DNA of 64,000 nt, taken from positions 14,911,001-14,975,000 of the forward strand of contig NC_059346.1 in assembly GCF_019703515.2 (NCBI RefSeq), in the 5' to 3' direction. The stretch's first letter is position 1, and each line of letters starts with the position of its first letter. This document shows, one piece after another, positions 21,988 to 36,100 of this stretch. The notes under the pieces were generated by a model. The model worked only from the letters and a program-made list of their open reading frames with translations, searched no databases and was not told the DNA's origin. A program made the translations under genes and the position numbers. The stretch comes from Myxocyprinus asiaticus (lineage: Eukaryota; Chordata; Actinopteri; Cypriniformes; Catostomidae).

Positions 21988-23220
21988 TTAAAGTGGTCAT
22001 GTTTCCTTGATATTTTGACATATAAGAGGTCTTTCTAATATAAAAACATACTGTACATTTCAGAACTCAAAACTTAATTCAAAATGCAATAAATGCATTT
22101 ATTGAAACCAAAACGCTTCAAAAGCTGCCTCAACAGCGAAAACATCAAGGAGTACTTTACGCCATTGCATCTGTTTACAAATGGAGTGCCCACTGGCACT
22201 CCATTTATAAACAGAGAGAGAGAGAGAGCAGGACAGACAGGCCTGGTGTGGCCTACTAACTATTCCTGAACACCAAAGGGGACCTATCTGGACTATTTTG
22301 AATTATTTTTGTATATAAACATGCACTAAACAGACATCTTTCGTGCCCATCTGCCCTATTTTTAATTGTTGATGTATGTAAACATGCACTAGACAGACGT
22401 CTTTGATCATTGTCATGAATATTGCACTGCTTTTAAAAGACGCATTGTCAAGTTACAACTCTGAAAAAGAGATCCTGTTGCATCTCTTTGTTCTGAACAC
22501 AAATGCATCCATCTGAGCTATTTTTAATGTTGGTATATGTAAACATGCACTAGATGGACATCTTTGACCGTTTTGATGCATTTCCGGCGATGTGTGCCAT
22601 GTGCGTATGTATTGATGTATGTGTGCATGTCTTGTTCATCCTGCTTTGAACTATGTCTGTTTTGTTCGGCTCATATCAGCATTGACTGCTTGTGAACCAG
22701 TCAATATACGATGCAAGCTTTGCAAAGGAACTGTTATTGAAGGATGGGGCAGTTAAAAACACTTTGACCCGATCGCAAAACCACGAGTAAACAGTTTAAT
22801 TCATGAATATTTCTAATGTCATGACTGTTTGATAGTTAATGGCGCTGCTGTGCTTACAGTAAATGAACAGTTTAATATATTCAGATGTAACGAGTTGGAT
22901 GTGCGTTGTGTAAACCCTGAAATTTAGTTTTATAATGTTGTGGAGCTTGTTAATTCTCTTCCGATTGAGTTTCAAATATGGCTGTATTTGAGGGGCTGCA
23001 CTATGTTAGCCAATCATAACAGTGGCTATTTACATTGAAGTTTAAAAGAGACGCTGAGGCCAAAACAGCGTTTCAGACAGAGGGCCAGAGACAGGGTGGA
23101 AAATTATCATATATTACTAAATTATGACAACAAATAAATAAATAAATAATAAATAAATAAATAAATTACTAACATTATCAGTGGACCTCAGGGAAGATAA
23201 TAAAATTATATAAAAAAAAT
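21988..23220 (+). mobile_element. TTAA-type element, copy of the 60972-63720 family
   Basis: It begins TTAAAGTGGTCATG and shares long blocks, inverted, with 60972-63720: TTGATATTTTGACATATAAG, TGTGCGTTGTGTAAACCCTG, GGCTGTATTTGAGGGGCTGC and ATTATCAGTGGACCTCAGGG. It contains three diverged subrepeats around AACATGCACTA(A/G)A (about 22317, 22381 and 22541). The right terminus is not clear. There is no transposase. Confidence 0.65.
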
Positions 23221-23259
23221 AAATAAATAGTACGTCAACACAGACTAAAAGTCGACAGT

Positions 23260-23607
23260 CTCCCAGGAAGGCTAATACTACAACCTGTCATGTTTTATCA
23301 TACCCATTTTAAAGCTTCTTTTCACACTTTAAAAGTATTAAACTTATTCTCACTGTATTTACACTGTACATAACAGATTGTATTAGATTTGCACTACCCA
23401 TGTGTATGTGTGTATGTATGTATGTATGTGTGTGTCTGTACGTATGTGTATAATTATTTTTTATTTTTTATTATTATCTATGTCTTGCTGCTGTTTTTGT
23501 ATTGTTTTTGTATTGTTGTACACTGGAAGCTCCTGTCACCAAGACAAATTCCTTGTATGTGTAAGCATACTTGGCAATAAAGCTCATTCTGATTCTGATT
23601 CTGATTG
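23260..23607 (+). mobile_element. 3' end of a Rex1/L2-type LINE
   Basis: The segment ends CACCAAGACAAATTCCTTGT, then GGCAATAAAGCTCATTCTGA and a GATTCT repeat tail, the 3' end seen in Rex1/L2-like LINEs. A TATG/TGTG microsatellite lies at 23400-23450. It may belong to the same family as the fragment at 21245-21740. Confidence 0.55.
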
Positions 23608-24120
23608 TAGGATTAGATTTTCACTTAGTCAAGCATATTATTTTAAATTGTTTATAAAGATAAAATTAACAATAACTCAGCTTCCAATAGGCTACACCGA
23701 ATAAGTTTAGTATAACTTTGTTGCACTTTGAAATAATATACCTACGTTTCTTCAGCGTATTTGTTTATTTCTTTCTAGGTCATGAAAAAATGTAATCAAA
23801 TAAAAATGAATGAATAAAGAAATTCACAAATAGGAAAAAGATTACCGAATGTCATCTATTTCCTTGATTCCACATCACCTATTCCAATCACGGTTCCCTC
23901 AGTAGCCTTACTCTGGTATTAAATAGGCGTTCCAGTTTTTGCAGAGATCCAGCAGCACGACCGAGCAACGCCACCAGCGACACGACAGAAGCAGAAATCA
24001 TGCCAGCACAACACCGCCCCTATCAGAGCTCTTAGCTGTCCTCACGCCCGTGGTGCTGAAATCAGCGCTGTAACGGCAATGAGACAAAGACACGGGGAGC
24101 CCGACCAAACAGACCGAGAA

Positions 24121-27100
24121 TGGACGATGATTTGTTTCAGTTAAGACAGATCCCGTGAGTGTGAATTTCATCCTTTTTCGTTCAGCCTGAGATATCGTCG
24201 TTTTGCCCTTTATAGTGATCTGCAGAACCGTAGCAGCGACTCAGAATGTCTCTTACAAAATATGACATTGATATTTAAACAGTTTATTTAAGAAAGAATG
24301 ATTGCATAATGATTGCAAAAACGGCTTTGTTTGAGGAGATGAACATGTTGTGTTACAGTATATGGATTGGGAGAGGTGCTCTGTTTGGTAAACAGCTCAG
24401 GTAGATTAAACTAACAGCTTTCATTTGATAACAGAAACGTTATGTTGAGTAGAACTGCACAGCCATTCATATTTACTGTTTTTCTCGTTCATCTCTTAGG
24501 CATTCCATTCGAAAACACTGCGGTTGTGGTTTTATATGTGTATATTGACGTTTTATTTGCGTTATAGATATTAATTTTGCTCACAGATCACAATCCCTGC
24601 CAAGATCACTTTGAATCTTCGCAATTCATAGTGTTACGTAAAACCAATTGGACTGGCCTATCACAGTGGTTCTCAAACTGTGGGGAGCTGGGAGCGGGGG
24701 TGGGTAGGGGGGCTATAGTAGGCTGTAGTATTTATAATTGTTTATTTATAATGGATTGTTTTAATTAGTTGAAAATGTGACCATAAATACTTAAGCAACA
24801 TATCATAAAATGTGTTTTGGAATCATACATTTATATTTACAAAATTATTATAAGGATCCTACGGATGCCCTTAACCGCAAGGGTTAGGGTTTTTTTTAGG
24901 TCTCTTATGTCCTACAATTTTTGTTTCTTGGGCAAACAACAATGTTTCTCTCTAAAAAAAAAAAAAAAAAAAAAAAATCAGTTGAATCAGTTTTTGCATT
25001 AACTGATCACAAAGTATAGTCAGGACATTACTGATGTAAAAAACAGCACCATCACTATTTGAAAAAAGTCATTTTTGATCAAATCTAGACAGGCCCCATT
25101 TCCATCAGCCATCACTCCAATACCTTATCCTTGAGTAATCATGCTAAATTGCTAATTTGGTACTAGAAAATCACTTGCCATTACATCAAACACTGCTGAA
25201 AGCTATTTGGTTCATTAAATGAAGCTTAACATTGTCTTTGTGTTTGTTTTTGAGTTGCCACAGTACGCAATAGACTGGCATGTCTTAAGGTCAATATTAT
25301 GTCAAAAATGGCAAAAAAGAAACAGCCTTCTCTAGAAACTCACTAGTCAATCATTGTTTTGTGGATTGAAGACTATACAATGCTTGAAATTGCCAAAAAA
25401 CTGAAGATTTCATACAAAGGTGTACACTACAGTCTTCAAAGACAAAGGACATCTGGCTCTAACAAGGACAGAAAGAGATGTGGAAGGCCCAAATGTACAA
25501 CTAAAAAGAGGATAAGTACATCAGAGTCTCTAGTTTGTCCTCAGCGTACAGCTTCATTGAATTCTACCCACTGAACACCAGTTTCATGTACAACAGTAAA
25601 GAGAAGACTAAGGTGCAGGCCTTATGGGAAGAATTGCAAAGAAAAAGCCACTTTTGAAATAGAAAAACAAAAAGAAAAGGTTAGAGTGGGGAAAGAAACA
25701 CAGATATTGGACAACTGATAATTGGAAAAGAGTGTTATGGATTTTAAACCCATTGAGCTTTTGTGGGATCAGCTAGACTGTAATGTGCGTGAGAAGTGTC
25801 CGACAAGACAGCCACATCAATGGCAAGTGCTAAAGGAAGCGTAGGGTAAAATGTCACCTAAGAATCTGGACAAACTGACAGCTAGAATGCCAAGGATCTG
25901 CAAAGCTGTCATTTTGATGAGAACTCTTTTAAGTAGTTTAAGTTCTGAATTTTGTTTTCAAATTGTAATAGTAATTTTTCACGTTATTAATGTCCTGACT
26001 ATACATTGTGATCAGTTGATTGCCACTTTGGTGAATAAAAGTACCAATTTCTTTCCATAAGAGCAAAATCTGTACATTATTCCAAACTTTTGGTCGCCAG
26101 TGTATCTAAATGCAAAAAATGAAAAATGGTTTGAAACTTTCATTATGAATTTTTTTTCCAGTTACTTCATGAACGGATAATTTCTCTCCTTTTATTCAGT
26201 TTTAATTTCTAAATTGTGACTTCAGAAATTATTTTTTGAATAAATTACTTATCACCAATTTTCTGTTTTTCTATTTTTGAGTTTTGCAATTAGCGCTGTG
26301 GACTATACAATTAGCACGGGCCATAGGTGGTAAACCATATTTCTGTTTTTGCATTTGGATTGGTATGGTCTGAAAACTGAACTGTTAAGCGTTACACGGA
26401 CCAATCTTTATGAACTTCGCTAAGTGAAACAGTTTTTAATTAATGCAATTTCACAACTTGCAAAGCACTTTGATGACACCCAATGATTAGCTTCTCTGTC
26501 ATACTGTTAGGAAAGCAACACACACAGATGGATGGTGAACCAAGATGTGTGAACTTTATTGAAACACAGGTAAGAAAACAGGTGAGAAGAATGAGGAATG
26601 GATTTAGCTGGTTTCAGAATAATGCAGTTCGTTGTAGACAGTCACTGATGATGAATAACACTGATGATGAGAGCATGAAGATAGATGACATTGCTGTGGA
26701 AGAGCAGTGAGGTCTGTGTGATCCTAAGGGAGACTAGACAGTGAGTGTGAGGTTGTGACAGGTATTTAAGTTGTCCTTGATTACTGTATTAACTAAGTGC
26801 AGGTGATTAGAAGTCCGGGGAGGTGCTTCTGGATAATGTAGTTTTGTGGAGAGAGTGACAGACAGAGACTAGGGAGAGCATGACAGAACCCCAGCTGCAG
26901 GACAGGCAGGGACTTGTGACTCAGGAGGAGGAGCCTGAGGTAGAGCGGGCAGAGCAGCAGGAGGAGCAGGGATTTGAGTTCCAGGAGGAGGAGCCGGAGG
27001 TGGAGCGGACAGAGCCACAGGAAGAGCAGGGATTTGGCCTCCCTGGTCTTGGGTACTGGCAGTGACAGGGGAATGACTTCCGTGGTCGTAAGCACAGGCA

Positions 27101-30100
27101 GTGATATGGGAACGACCTCCAGGGTAATGAGCACAGGCAGTGATAGGGAAATGACCTGTGGTCATGAGCACAGGCAGTGATAGGGGAACGACCTCCATGG
27201 TCATGAGTACAGGCAGTAAAAGGGGAATGATCTCCGTGGTTGTGAGAACTGGCAGTGACTGGGGAATGACCTATGCGGTCGTGAGCACTGGCAGCGACTG
27301 GGGAGTTGGAGCCTTACTTCTCCTCCTCCTCCTCCTCCTCCTCCTCTTCCGGACAGCCATGAGCACCGCTGTGGGGAGCTGTGGGAGGCTCGGAAGGCGG
27401 AGCCATGGAAGGCTCGATGAAGAAAGGCAGAGCCGTGGGAGGTTGATGAAGGAGATCTCTAGGACCCCCCGAAAATTCCTCTAGGGCTGGAGCATGCATG
27501 AAAGCTGGGTCTGGGACGGATGAGGTTTGCAATACTAGCTCTGGGATGGATGAGGCTTGCAACACTAACTCTGGGATGGACGAGTCTTCAAGAGCTAGCT
27601 CGTTGACCGTGGCAGGCGTGGGCGTTGGCTTGTAGAACCCCTCCAAGGGAACTGCAGTGTCATAGGACCACATTGGTAGCTCAAAGACCTCCCAAAAGTG
27701 GGTGATGAAGGCATCAAATGATTGAGTTAATTTATCTCCTTGCCACCAGATTGCGAACCCCCACTTCAAGGCTTCTCCGATCAAACAGGATATGATATAG
27801 GCGATCATCGCTCGCTCGGTGGGAAAACTGTGTGGAGAACTCTGGAACAGGAGTAAACACTGAAGGAGGAATCCATGGTGGAACCGGAAAAGTAAATCGG
27901 AGTGGCCAGTGGATTGTGAAGAAGTTGAACCAGAGGGTCAGGAAAGGAGTTAACAGAGTAAGCCAGAGGTGATTACAGGAACTCTCACTATGGGGTCCAG
28001 TGCGTGTTGAATCAGATGATTGACAACCCCAAAAGTTTGCATCTCCATAGCAAGTGAACACTGAGTAGAAAGCCATTGCAATCCTCCGCCAAACTGTTGG
28101 TAATGTTTGAGTTTGAAGTGGACGCTGGCGAAGTGGTGATGAGAGCTTGACCAATGTTCCAATATCGTCTGGGGAGAGATGAAGATTCGCTCCCGCTGGG
28201 TCCATATTGGCGGTCTAGTCTTCTGTTAGGAAGGCAACACATGCAGATGGATGGTGTACCCAGATGCGTGAACTTTATTTAAACACAGGTAAGAGAACAG
28301 GTGAGAAGAATGATGAATGGATTTAGCTGGTTTCAGAATAATGCAGTTTGTTGTAGACAGTCACTGATGATGAGAGCATGACGACAGATGACACTGCTGT
28401 GAAAGAGCAGTGAGGTCTGTGTGATCCTATGGGAGACTAGACAGTGACTGTGAAGTTGTGATGGGTATTTAAGCTGTCCTTGATTACTGTATTAACTAAG
28501 TGCAGGTGCAGGTGATTAGAAGTCTGGGAGGTGCTTCTGGGTAATGTAGTTTTGAGGAGAGAGTGAGAGACAGAGACTGGGGAGAGCGTGACACATACCT
28601 AGTTGATATATTTGTCAGGCTTAGCACCCTCAACATGTCCTTGCAGGGTTGAACCTTCTGCTTCTTGCTGACAAAATCATTGCTATCATTCCAAAACTGG
28701 CGTGATAGTCTGATGAAATTTTTTTTGACATGTTCCCATGCTTTTCCTATTTCTCGGAGGACTATAGTTCCTTTTCATGTATTCGAGATCCATTTATTTG
28801 CACTGCCAAAGATCTAACTTCGAAAATGTAAGAACGCATTAGAACATGGACACCAATCGAGATTCGGACATGTGATCGGTGAGCTCTGTGCACTTTGCTA
28901 GTTTTAATAATATTAATGTCATAAACCGGTGAGATTCGATACAATCTGTTCCATAACTGTTCTAGGAGGACAATATATTAAATAATTCAAAATCCTCGGG
29001 CTCTGGAGACATTAAAAGACCCTTACGTGCTCATGCTGACACCCCCGAGCACCAGGCCATGAGCCAGGGAGCGGATCTGTTTGGGGAAGTGCGGGAAATT
29101 CAGCGAGATTTGTTAAACATGTCGGCAATGCTGACGAAGGTCATTGCTGACTTGGAGGATCTTGCTGTAATACGTTGATCGATCACTGCCATGGAGATGA
29201 AATTCACTGAGGTGGTTACAAGAGTGGGGAATGTCGAGAAATGGATTGATTATCTGGAGTCATCGGAGAGGGAATTAGCTGCTAATCTGCTAACAACCAA
29301 GGTGGATTTTGAGCGCATCTGGGAGAAGTTGGAGGACTTGGAAAACCGCAGCCGGCAGAATAATGTCCGTATCGTGGGAGTCCCAGAGGGACAGGATATG
29401 GTGAAATTCCTGGACTGTCTCTTTCCGAGTCTGCTCGACATAACAGGCCATAAGCTGGAAATCGAACGAGCTCACAGGGTTCCGGCTTGGCGATCCGCTG
29501 AGGGAGGCAATGAAGATCTTGTGTTACTCGAGGCGAGGAGAAAAGGAAGGCTTTCTTGGAAGAACCACAGCATTTTCTTGTTCCCAGACTTTGTGAATTC
29601 GTCAAGAGTGAAATGTGATCGATTCAAGGAATGCAAGAATCTCTTACATCAACGAAGTTCGCTTTTGCACTAATGTTCCCGGCCAAATTGAGAATAGATG
29701 CTAAGGATGGCCGTAAAATATTTACTTGTCACAAGCAAGCGATGTCCTTCATAAAGTCAATGGAGTGAGTAAGTTATTTTGTGGGACACACTTTGCAGCT
29801 GAGTGGACCTCACTGAATATTCACTTGACTGTCCAAGGAAACTGAGCGCCTTTTTCATTTCTATTTGTGCTGGTTCCGCCTAGCAGCTGGAGTTTGTTTT
29901 GTGAAATAACACTCCTTCGAGACAGTTGTGTGGATGAATCTGCACGTTCTTTGTGCTTATGCCTCCTATTGGCTGGAGTTTGTTTTATAGATTATCTTTT
30001 GTTGTGTAATTCTGTCTCACAAAATTTGTATAGTAACAACGGACTTGAGCAATCCGACAGCAAAGTTGTTGCAGGGGCTCTCATAGGTGTACATGGACTG

Positions 30101-33100
30101 TTTGAGTTTAGAGGGATGGACGGCAGTTGGTACTGTCGTGCGCAGGGTTCATGCACACGTTTTTCTTTTTTCTGTTTGCTTGGTTTGGGGGGAAGTTTGG
30201 GGTTTGATTGTTGCACTAATGTTGGAATCTGGTCTTTATAATTTTGTTTTTGACACACAATCTATTCTTTCTATTATGTCAAAATGTCAAATGTTAATAT
30301 GAGTGGATTGTCTCTCTCCATGTGGAATGTGAATGGATTGGGGCACCCCATAAAAAGAAGAAAGGGTATTTCTCTTCTTAAGCATAAGAAATATGATATA
30401 GTGTTTCTTCAAGAAACGCATCTCTCCCCGCAGGAAGCTGAAAAATTTGGGAAGATATGAGTGGACATGTTTTCTTCAGTGCTGGTTCAAGTAAGAGCAT
30501 GGGAGTCATTACATCTGTCTCAAACAGATTAAAGCTAAATTAGGAAGAATAATTATTGTTTTAGCAGAAATTCAGGGGCAAAGTCTTATTTTGGCTAATA
30601 TTTATGCACCTAACGTTGATGATCAGGGCTTTTTTATAGATCTTGAAGGGATGTTGCATGCCGCTGGCACTCCTCATGATATAATATTGGGAGGAGACTT
30701 AGTGAAGCAAAAGTGTGTAAGCCCCCTAAAGCAACATTGATGCTTCACAGGAAGTGTAAAAATCTTGGTCTTACAGATATTTGGAGACATTTGAACCCAT
30801 CTGTTAGGGACTATGATTTTTTTTCATCAGTCCATAAGATTTATTCTAGAATAGAATATTCTTTTTATATCTAAGTCCCTCATTTCATCTGTTGTTGATT
30901 GCTCAATTGGAAACATTTTAGTCTCAGATCACGCCCTGGTGAGTTTAGAGGTGTTACCTCATATGGAGAAAAGGAAATCATATAGTTGGTGCTTTAATAT
31001 ATCCCTTTTACAAAATCCTGACTTCCAACAAATTTTAAAGGCTGAAATCAATGTGGGCATGGCTTGGGAGGCAATTAAGGTGGTTCTTAGGGGCCGGATC
31101 ATACAGTATGCCTCATTCACCAAAAAATTAAAAGCACAAGAACTTGTGGAGTTGGAAAGGAATATTAAAAGTGCAGAGGCAGAGCTGAAGCGCCAAATGT
31201 CATCTGATGGCCTCAGAGAATTAACCTGATTGAAATACAGATATAATGCTATTTTGTCGCGATTCTTAAAAAGGACAAAGATCCAAGCTAGTGTAAGAGT
31301 TATCGTCCAATTTACCCGATCCAGCTAGACATTAAAATATTGTCAAAAATTTTGGCTAGCCAATTAAGTAAAGTTATGAAATCTCTTATACATATAGATC
31401 AGGTGGTGTTTATTCAGGGCCTCAGCTCTTCTGATAACATTAGGCATTTCATCAATATCATGTGGTCAGGGCCTGGGTATTTCAGCGAGTATTGACACTG
31501 AATACCACCCCTGAAGTTGACCCTTTAATAAAAAGGTTTTCGAGCGATGTGGGCAGGTGGGCTTCATTACATTTATCTATGATTGGAAAGGTTAATTTTA
31601 TTCTCCCTATTGTCATGAACTCAGATTCCCAGCAGTCACAGCAGCATCCAAATATGGCCACCCCGGACTCAAATTCCCATACACCACCTCGATCCCAATC
31701 ACCTGAGTTCTGATCAGCCTCACCTGCACATCATCACTACAGCTATCACTGCACCCTATATAAGAGAATCTTTCACATTCAATCATTGTGAAGTATATGC
31801 TCATTTCCCTAGTGTTTGACGGTACCAATCCTTTTACTTTCTGCCTCATTGTCTGATATTATCCAAGCCTGTTTACCTCTTTTCGCTGATCGCCTGACCT
31901 TCTGCCTGTACTCTCTATTGGATTTTGCCTGACGTCTGAATTGTATTGTTGCCTAATCTTCATTAAAACTGCCCTACTGCACTTTCATCCTACTCTTCTG
32001 GTGATATTACCTGACAGAATACTTCGCCTATTCTCATGGATGCAGCAGGCAACACGGAGTGGAGACCAGCCTTCACTCATCATGGACAGCTAATGGAACA
32101 ACAACAACAATACCTCACCGATCTTAATGCCAAGGTTGAGCTCATCACACAAACTATCTCTGCATTACCTCCACCCACACGGATCATCACTATTAACCCA
32201 CCGATGCCCATGCCCAACTAATTCTCAGGTGATGTTTCCCAGTGCAAAGGCTTTTTACTACAATGCTCCTTGTATTTCTCCAGTCAAGAAGGAATGTCTG
32301 AGCCTAACAAGATTGCATGTTTTATGAATCTACTCACTGGAAAAGCCTTATTGTGGGCATCTGCCGTATGGGAAAAAGGAGGAGGATCTGTTTCCTCATC
32401 AGCACTTCACTGAACTATTTAAACGTTTGTTTGATAATTCACCTGATGGCAGAGAAATGGGAGAGAAACTCTTAGACCTCACTCAAGGTAATCGCTGTGT
32501 GTCTGATTGTGCCTTGGAGTTCAGAACAGTCACCGCTGGAAGTGGTTTTAAAGACACTGCGCTTCAGTCCATATTTCATCAAGGTTTAAACCCAGAGATC
32601 TTAACCGAGCTGGCATGCAGAGATGAACAACTTACCCTTGACTCACTCATTGAACTATCCATTCATCTTGATCTTCTGCTGTTACATCGTCCTTTGTCTA
32701 TTGTCAAGAAAACACTGCAACCTCCTAACGAAACCATGGAACCCATGCAAATCGGACATGCAAGACTAAATGAAGCGGAAAGAGAAAGGAGACACAGGGA
32801 ACATTGTTGTTTTTACTGCAGTAAACCAGATCATCTCATTGATAAGTGTGCTCTTCGCACTTCCTCTGGCAAAACCATGGACAGCATTCCCAATGCCCGC
32901 TTAAAGCCGGTGAGTCTGTTTCACGTTACTGTCGACAAAAATGTTACGTTACCTGTTACTCTACGATACTCTGAAGGGTTTTCTGTGTTAACAGTGATGA
33001 TCGACTCAGGAGCTGCAGACAACTTCATCGATCATGAGACTGTGCAGAAATTAAACATACCTACTGAGCCATTGTTACAACCCAGAAGTATTCAGGCCAT

Positions 33101-36100
33101 TGATGGACCTATTGGAGATGGCATCATAAATCTTCGCACTAAACCCCTCATGCTTCAGGTCAGCACTCTTTATTATGAACACATCTCCTTATTAGTCACC
33201 GCCTCTCCGAACCATCCTGTTATTCTTGGTTATCCTTGGTTGGAAATACATAATCCGCAGCTCTCTTGGTCAGATCGACAACTCGCCCATTGGTCCTCAT
33301 ATTATCATGTCCATTGCCTTCAACTACCCAAGTTCACTATTGGAACCACGACCATAGAAAGTCCAGAGCCTCACACCATGTTTCAATTCCCCGCTGAATA
33401 TCAAGAACTGGGTGAGGTTTTTTCCAAGACTAAGGACTAGGGTCTACCTCCGCATTGTTCCTATGACTGTGCCATGGAACCTCTTCCTGGAATGACTCCC
33501 CCTCATGGTCGAGTTTACCCTCTTGCAGTGTCTGAACAGAGAGCCATGGAAGAATATATATGAGAAGCCCTCCAACAGGGATATATTTGGCCATCCACAT
33601 CTCCTGCTTCTGCTGGCTTCTTCTTTGTGGAGAAGAAGGGAGGGGGACTCAGACCATGCATCGACTACAGGGGGCTCAAACAATGCACAGTGAAATACCG
33701 CTATCCCTTGCACCTAGTACCTACTGCATTAGAGGAGTTGCGTTCTGCCCAGTGGTTCACCAAGCTAGATCTCCGCAGTGCTTATAACCTGGTCTGCGTT
33801 CGACAAGGCGACGAGTGGAAGACCACTTTTAGCACCACCTCGGGTCACTATGAGTACTGCATGATGCCCTATGGAATCGCTAATGCCCCCTCTGTCTTCC
33901 AGTGTCTCATCAATGATGTTCTAAGGGACATGCTGGGAAAATTTGTAATAGCCTACATCGATGACATTTTGATATATTCACCATCCCTGGAGTCTCATGT
34001 TCACCATGTTCGCCAAGTCCTTCAATGCCTCTTAAAGCACCAACTCTACATTAAAGGAGAGAAATGTGAATTCCACAAGCAAACTGTGTCCTTCTTGGCT
34101 ATGTCATTAGTCCCAATGGGATCTCCATGGATCCATCCAAGATCACGGCAGTAATCAAATGGCCTACTCCTCGAACAGTCAAAGACCCCCAAATATTCTT
34201 AGAATTTGCTAACTTTTATCGTCGCTTCATTCTTGGTTTTAGCTCCATCGCCAATCCCCTCACGTCTCTACTTAAAGGGAAATCTAAGCGCCTAACTTAG
34301 AACCCCGCTTCTGATCAAGCTTTGAATCTACTAAAAGCTGCATTCACCATCGCACACATCCTCAAGTATCCTGACCCATCTAAACCCTTGATTGTAGAAG
34401 TTGATGCTTCTGAAACTCGAGTTGGTGCTGTGCTTTTTCATCGATTCGGAGACGAACCCAAATTTCACCCAGTTGCTTTCTTCTCCAGGAAACTATCTTC
34501 AGCAGAATGGAACTATTACATCGGTAATCGAGAACTACTAGCTGTGAAACTAGCTCTAGAGGAGTGGTGACATTGGCGAGAAGGAGTGGAACATCCTCTC
34601 ACTGTTTACACTAACCACAAGAACCTTGAATACCACCGAACTGCCATATGTATGAACCCACGTCAAGCTAGATGGTCTCTTTTCTTTGCATGGTTCCAGT
34701 TTACACTGTCCTACCGCCCAGGCTCCAAGAATGGTAAGGCCGATGCCTTGTCTCACATGCATGCCTCTGAACCCCAAGCCACAAGTGAGGAATTTATCTT
34801 ACCTCCTTCCTGTGTAGTGGGCGCCATTGATTGGGAGTTGGATCAAGAAATATCTAGAGTACCCCGTAATCAAATACCAACCTCATGTCCATCCAATAAG
34901 TCATTTGTTCCACCCAGACTGAGGGATGTGTCATCACTTGGACACATCAATCTGGGTGCACTATTTCTCCTAGGTCCCAATCACCTGAGTTCTGATCAGC
35001 CTCACCTGCACATCATCACTACAGCTATCACTGCACCCCTCATAAGAGTCTCTGTCACATTCAATCATTGCGAATATGCGCTCATTTCCCTAGTGTTTGA
35101 CATTACCAAGCCTTTTACTTGCTGCCTGATTCTCTGATATTATCCTTTGCCTGTTTATTGACCACGAGATTGTCTCAAGCCTGTTTACCTCTTTTCGCTG
35201 ATCGCCTGACCTTCTGCCTGTACTCTCTATTGGATTTTGCCTGACATCTGAATTGTATTGTTGCCTAATCTTCTTTAAAACTCCCCTACTGCACTTGTAT
35301 CCTACTCTCCTGGTGATATTTCCTGACATCTATAGATGTCCCCCTTTCTTTTTCAAGCAATTTGATAGCATAGCGAAGTCCTTCATTTGGAATGGCAAAT
35401 GTCCCAGATTACATTTCAGTAAGTTGCATTGGCAGATTGACAAAGGTGGGCTAGGCCTACCCAAGATTTTGTTTTATTATGCATTCGGCATTTGGCATTT
35501 GGCTCATTGGTCGCTTCCACGTGAGAGAGCCCCTCCCTGATTTTTTTATTTAACAGGAAGTTCTTGCCCCTATTTCGCCATTGCAAAGCCTTTCTATCAA
35601 ACTAATCGGTGAAGTTAAGTTACATCCCGTTATATCGCATTTGCACTCCGTATGGACAAAAGTGTCCAGAGTGTTTAATTCGGACATTTATTTAAATGTT
35701 GCTTCGAGCATATGGCTGAAATTATGTATTAATAATTCCCCTTTCTGCTTGTCAGAGTGGATTGTGAGGGAGGTTAATACACTCGGTGACCTATATGAGA
35801 GTGGAGTCTCATAGGTATTTACAGCTGCGCCATCTGCTCTGTACTACTTTTGGGAGTAGCATACACCCCTCTAAAGCGGCATATACTCTGGGAGTGGTGA
35901 TTACTGCTTTTGGAAAAGGTCATGAGGCATCAGTGTATTACTCCCCGCTAATTCAGAGTCGGTGGGACGGAGCTTTAACTTCTATCATGAGATTATGGGA
36001 GCAAGATTTAAACTTGGTATTGGAGGAAAGAGTGTGGGCTAGGATTCTAAAAAATGTCAAGTCTGTATCTAGAGATGCAAGGGTACGCCTTATGCAATTC

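Larger units (their letters stand above)
26505..28593 (-). mobile_element. Small non-autonomous LTR retrotransposon (Ty3/gypsy-type gag)
   Basis: Direct repeats at 26505-26885 and 28224-28593 are about 90% alike and run TGTTAGG to TGACA (TG...CA ends). An identical 5-bp duplication CATAC flanks the element (26500-26504 and 28594-28598). The interior is only about 1.3 kb and encodes gag-like protein on the minus strand. There is no protease, RT or integrase, so it needed enzymes in trans. Differences between the LTRs show it is not very recent. Confidence 0.85.
31611..35328 (+). mobile_element. Ty3/gypsy LTR retrotransposon lacking integrase
   Basis: LTRs lie at 31611-32016 (TGTCATGAACTC to CCTGACA) and about 34929-35328. 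They share AATCACCTGAGTTCTGATCA and CTGCCTGTACTCTCTATTGG. The flanks are CCTAT (31606-31610) and TCTAT (35329-35333), a probable 5-bp duplication with one change. It is inserted in LINE copy C. Internal order is gag, protease, RT, RNase H. After the RNase H the text runs only to [14 protein letters not shown], the start of the integrase zinc region, and then enters the 3' LTR, so integrase is deleted. It is an ordinary endogenous retrotransposon with no envelope gene. Confidence 0.88.

Noticed and set aside
24664..24680. hAT-like end CAGTGGTTCTCAAACTGTGG
   Set aside because: I could not find a matching opposite end or an 8-bp duplication nearby, so no element was called.
27056..27305. Regularly spaced repeats that could suggest a CRISPR array
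   Set aside because: Units vary in length and sequence, there are no unique spacers, and they lie within an LTR element in vertebrate DNA. It is a minisatellite.
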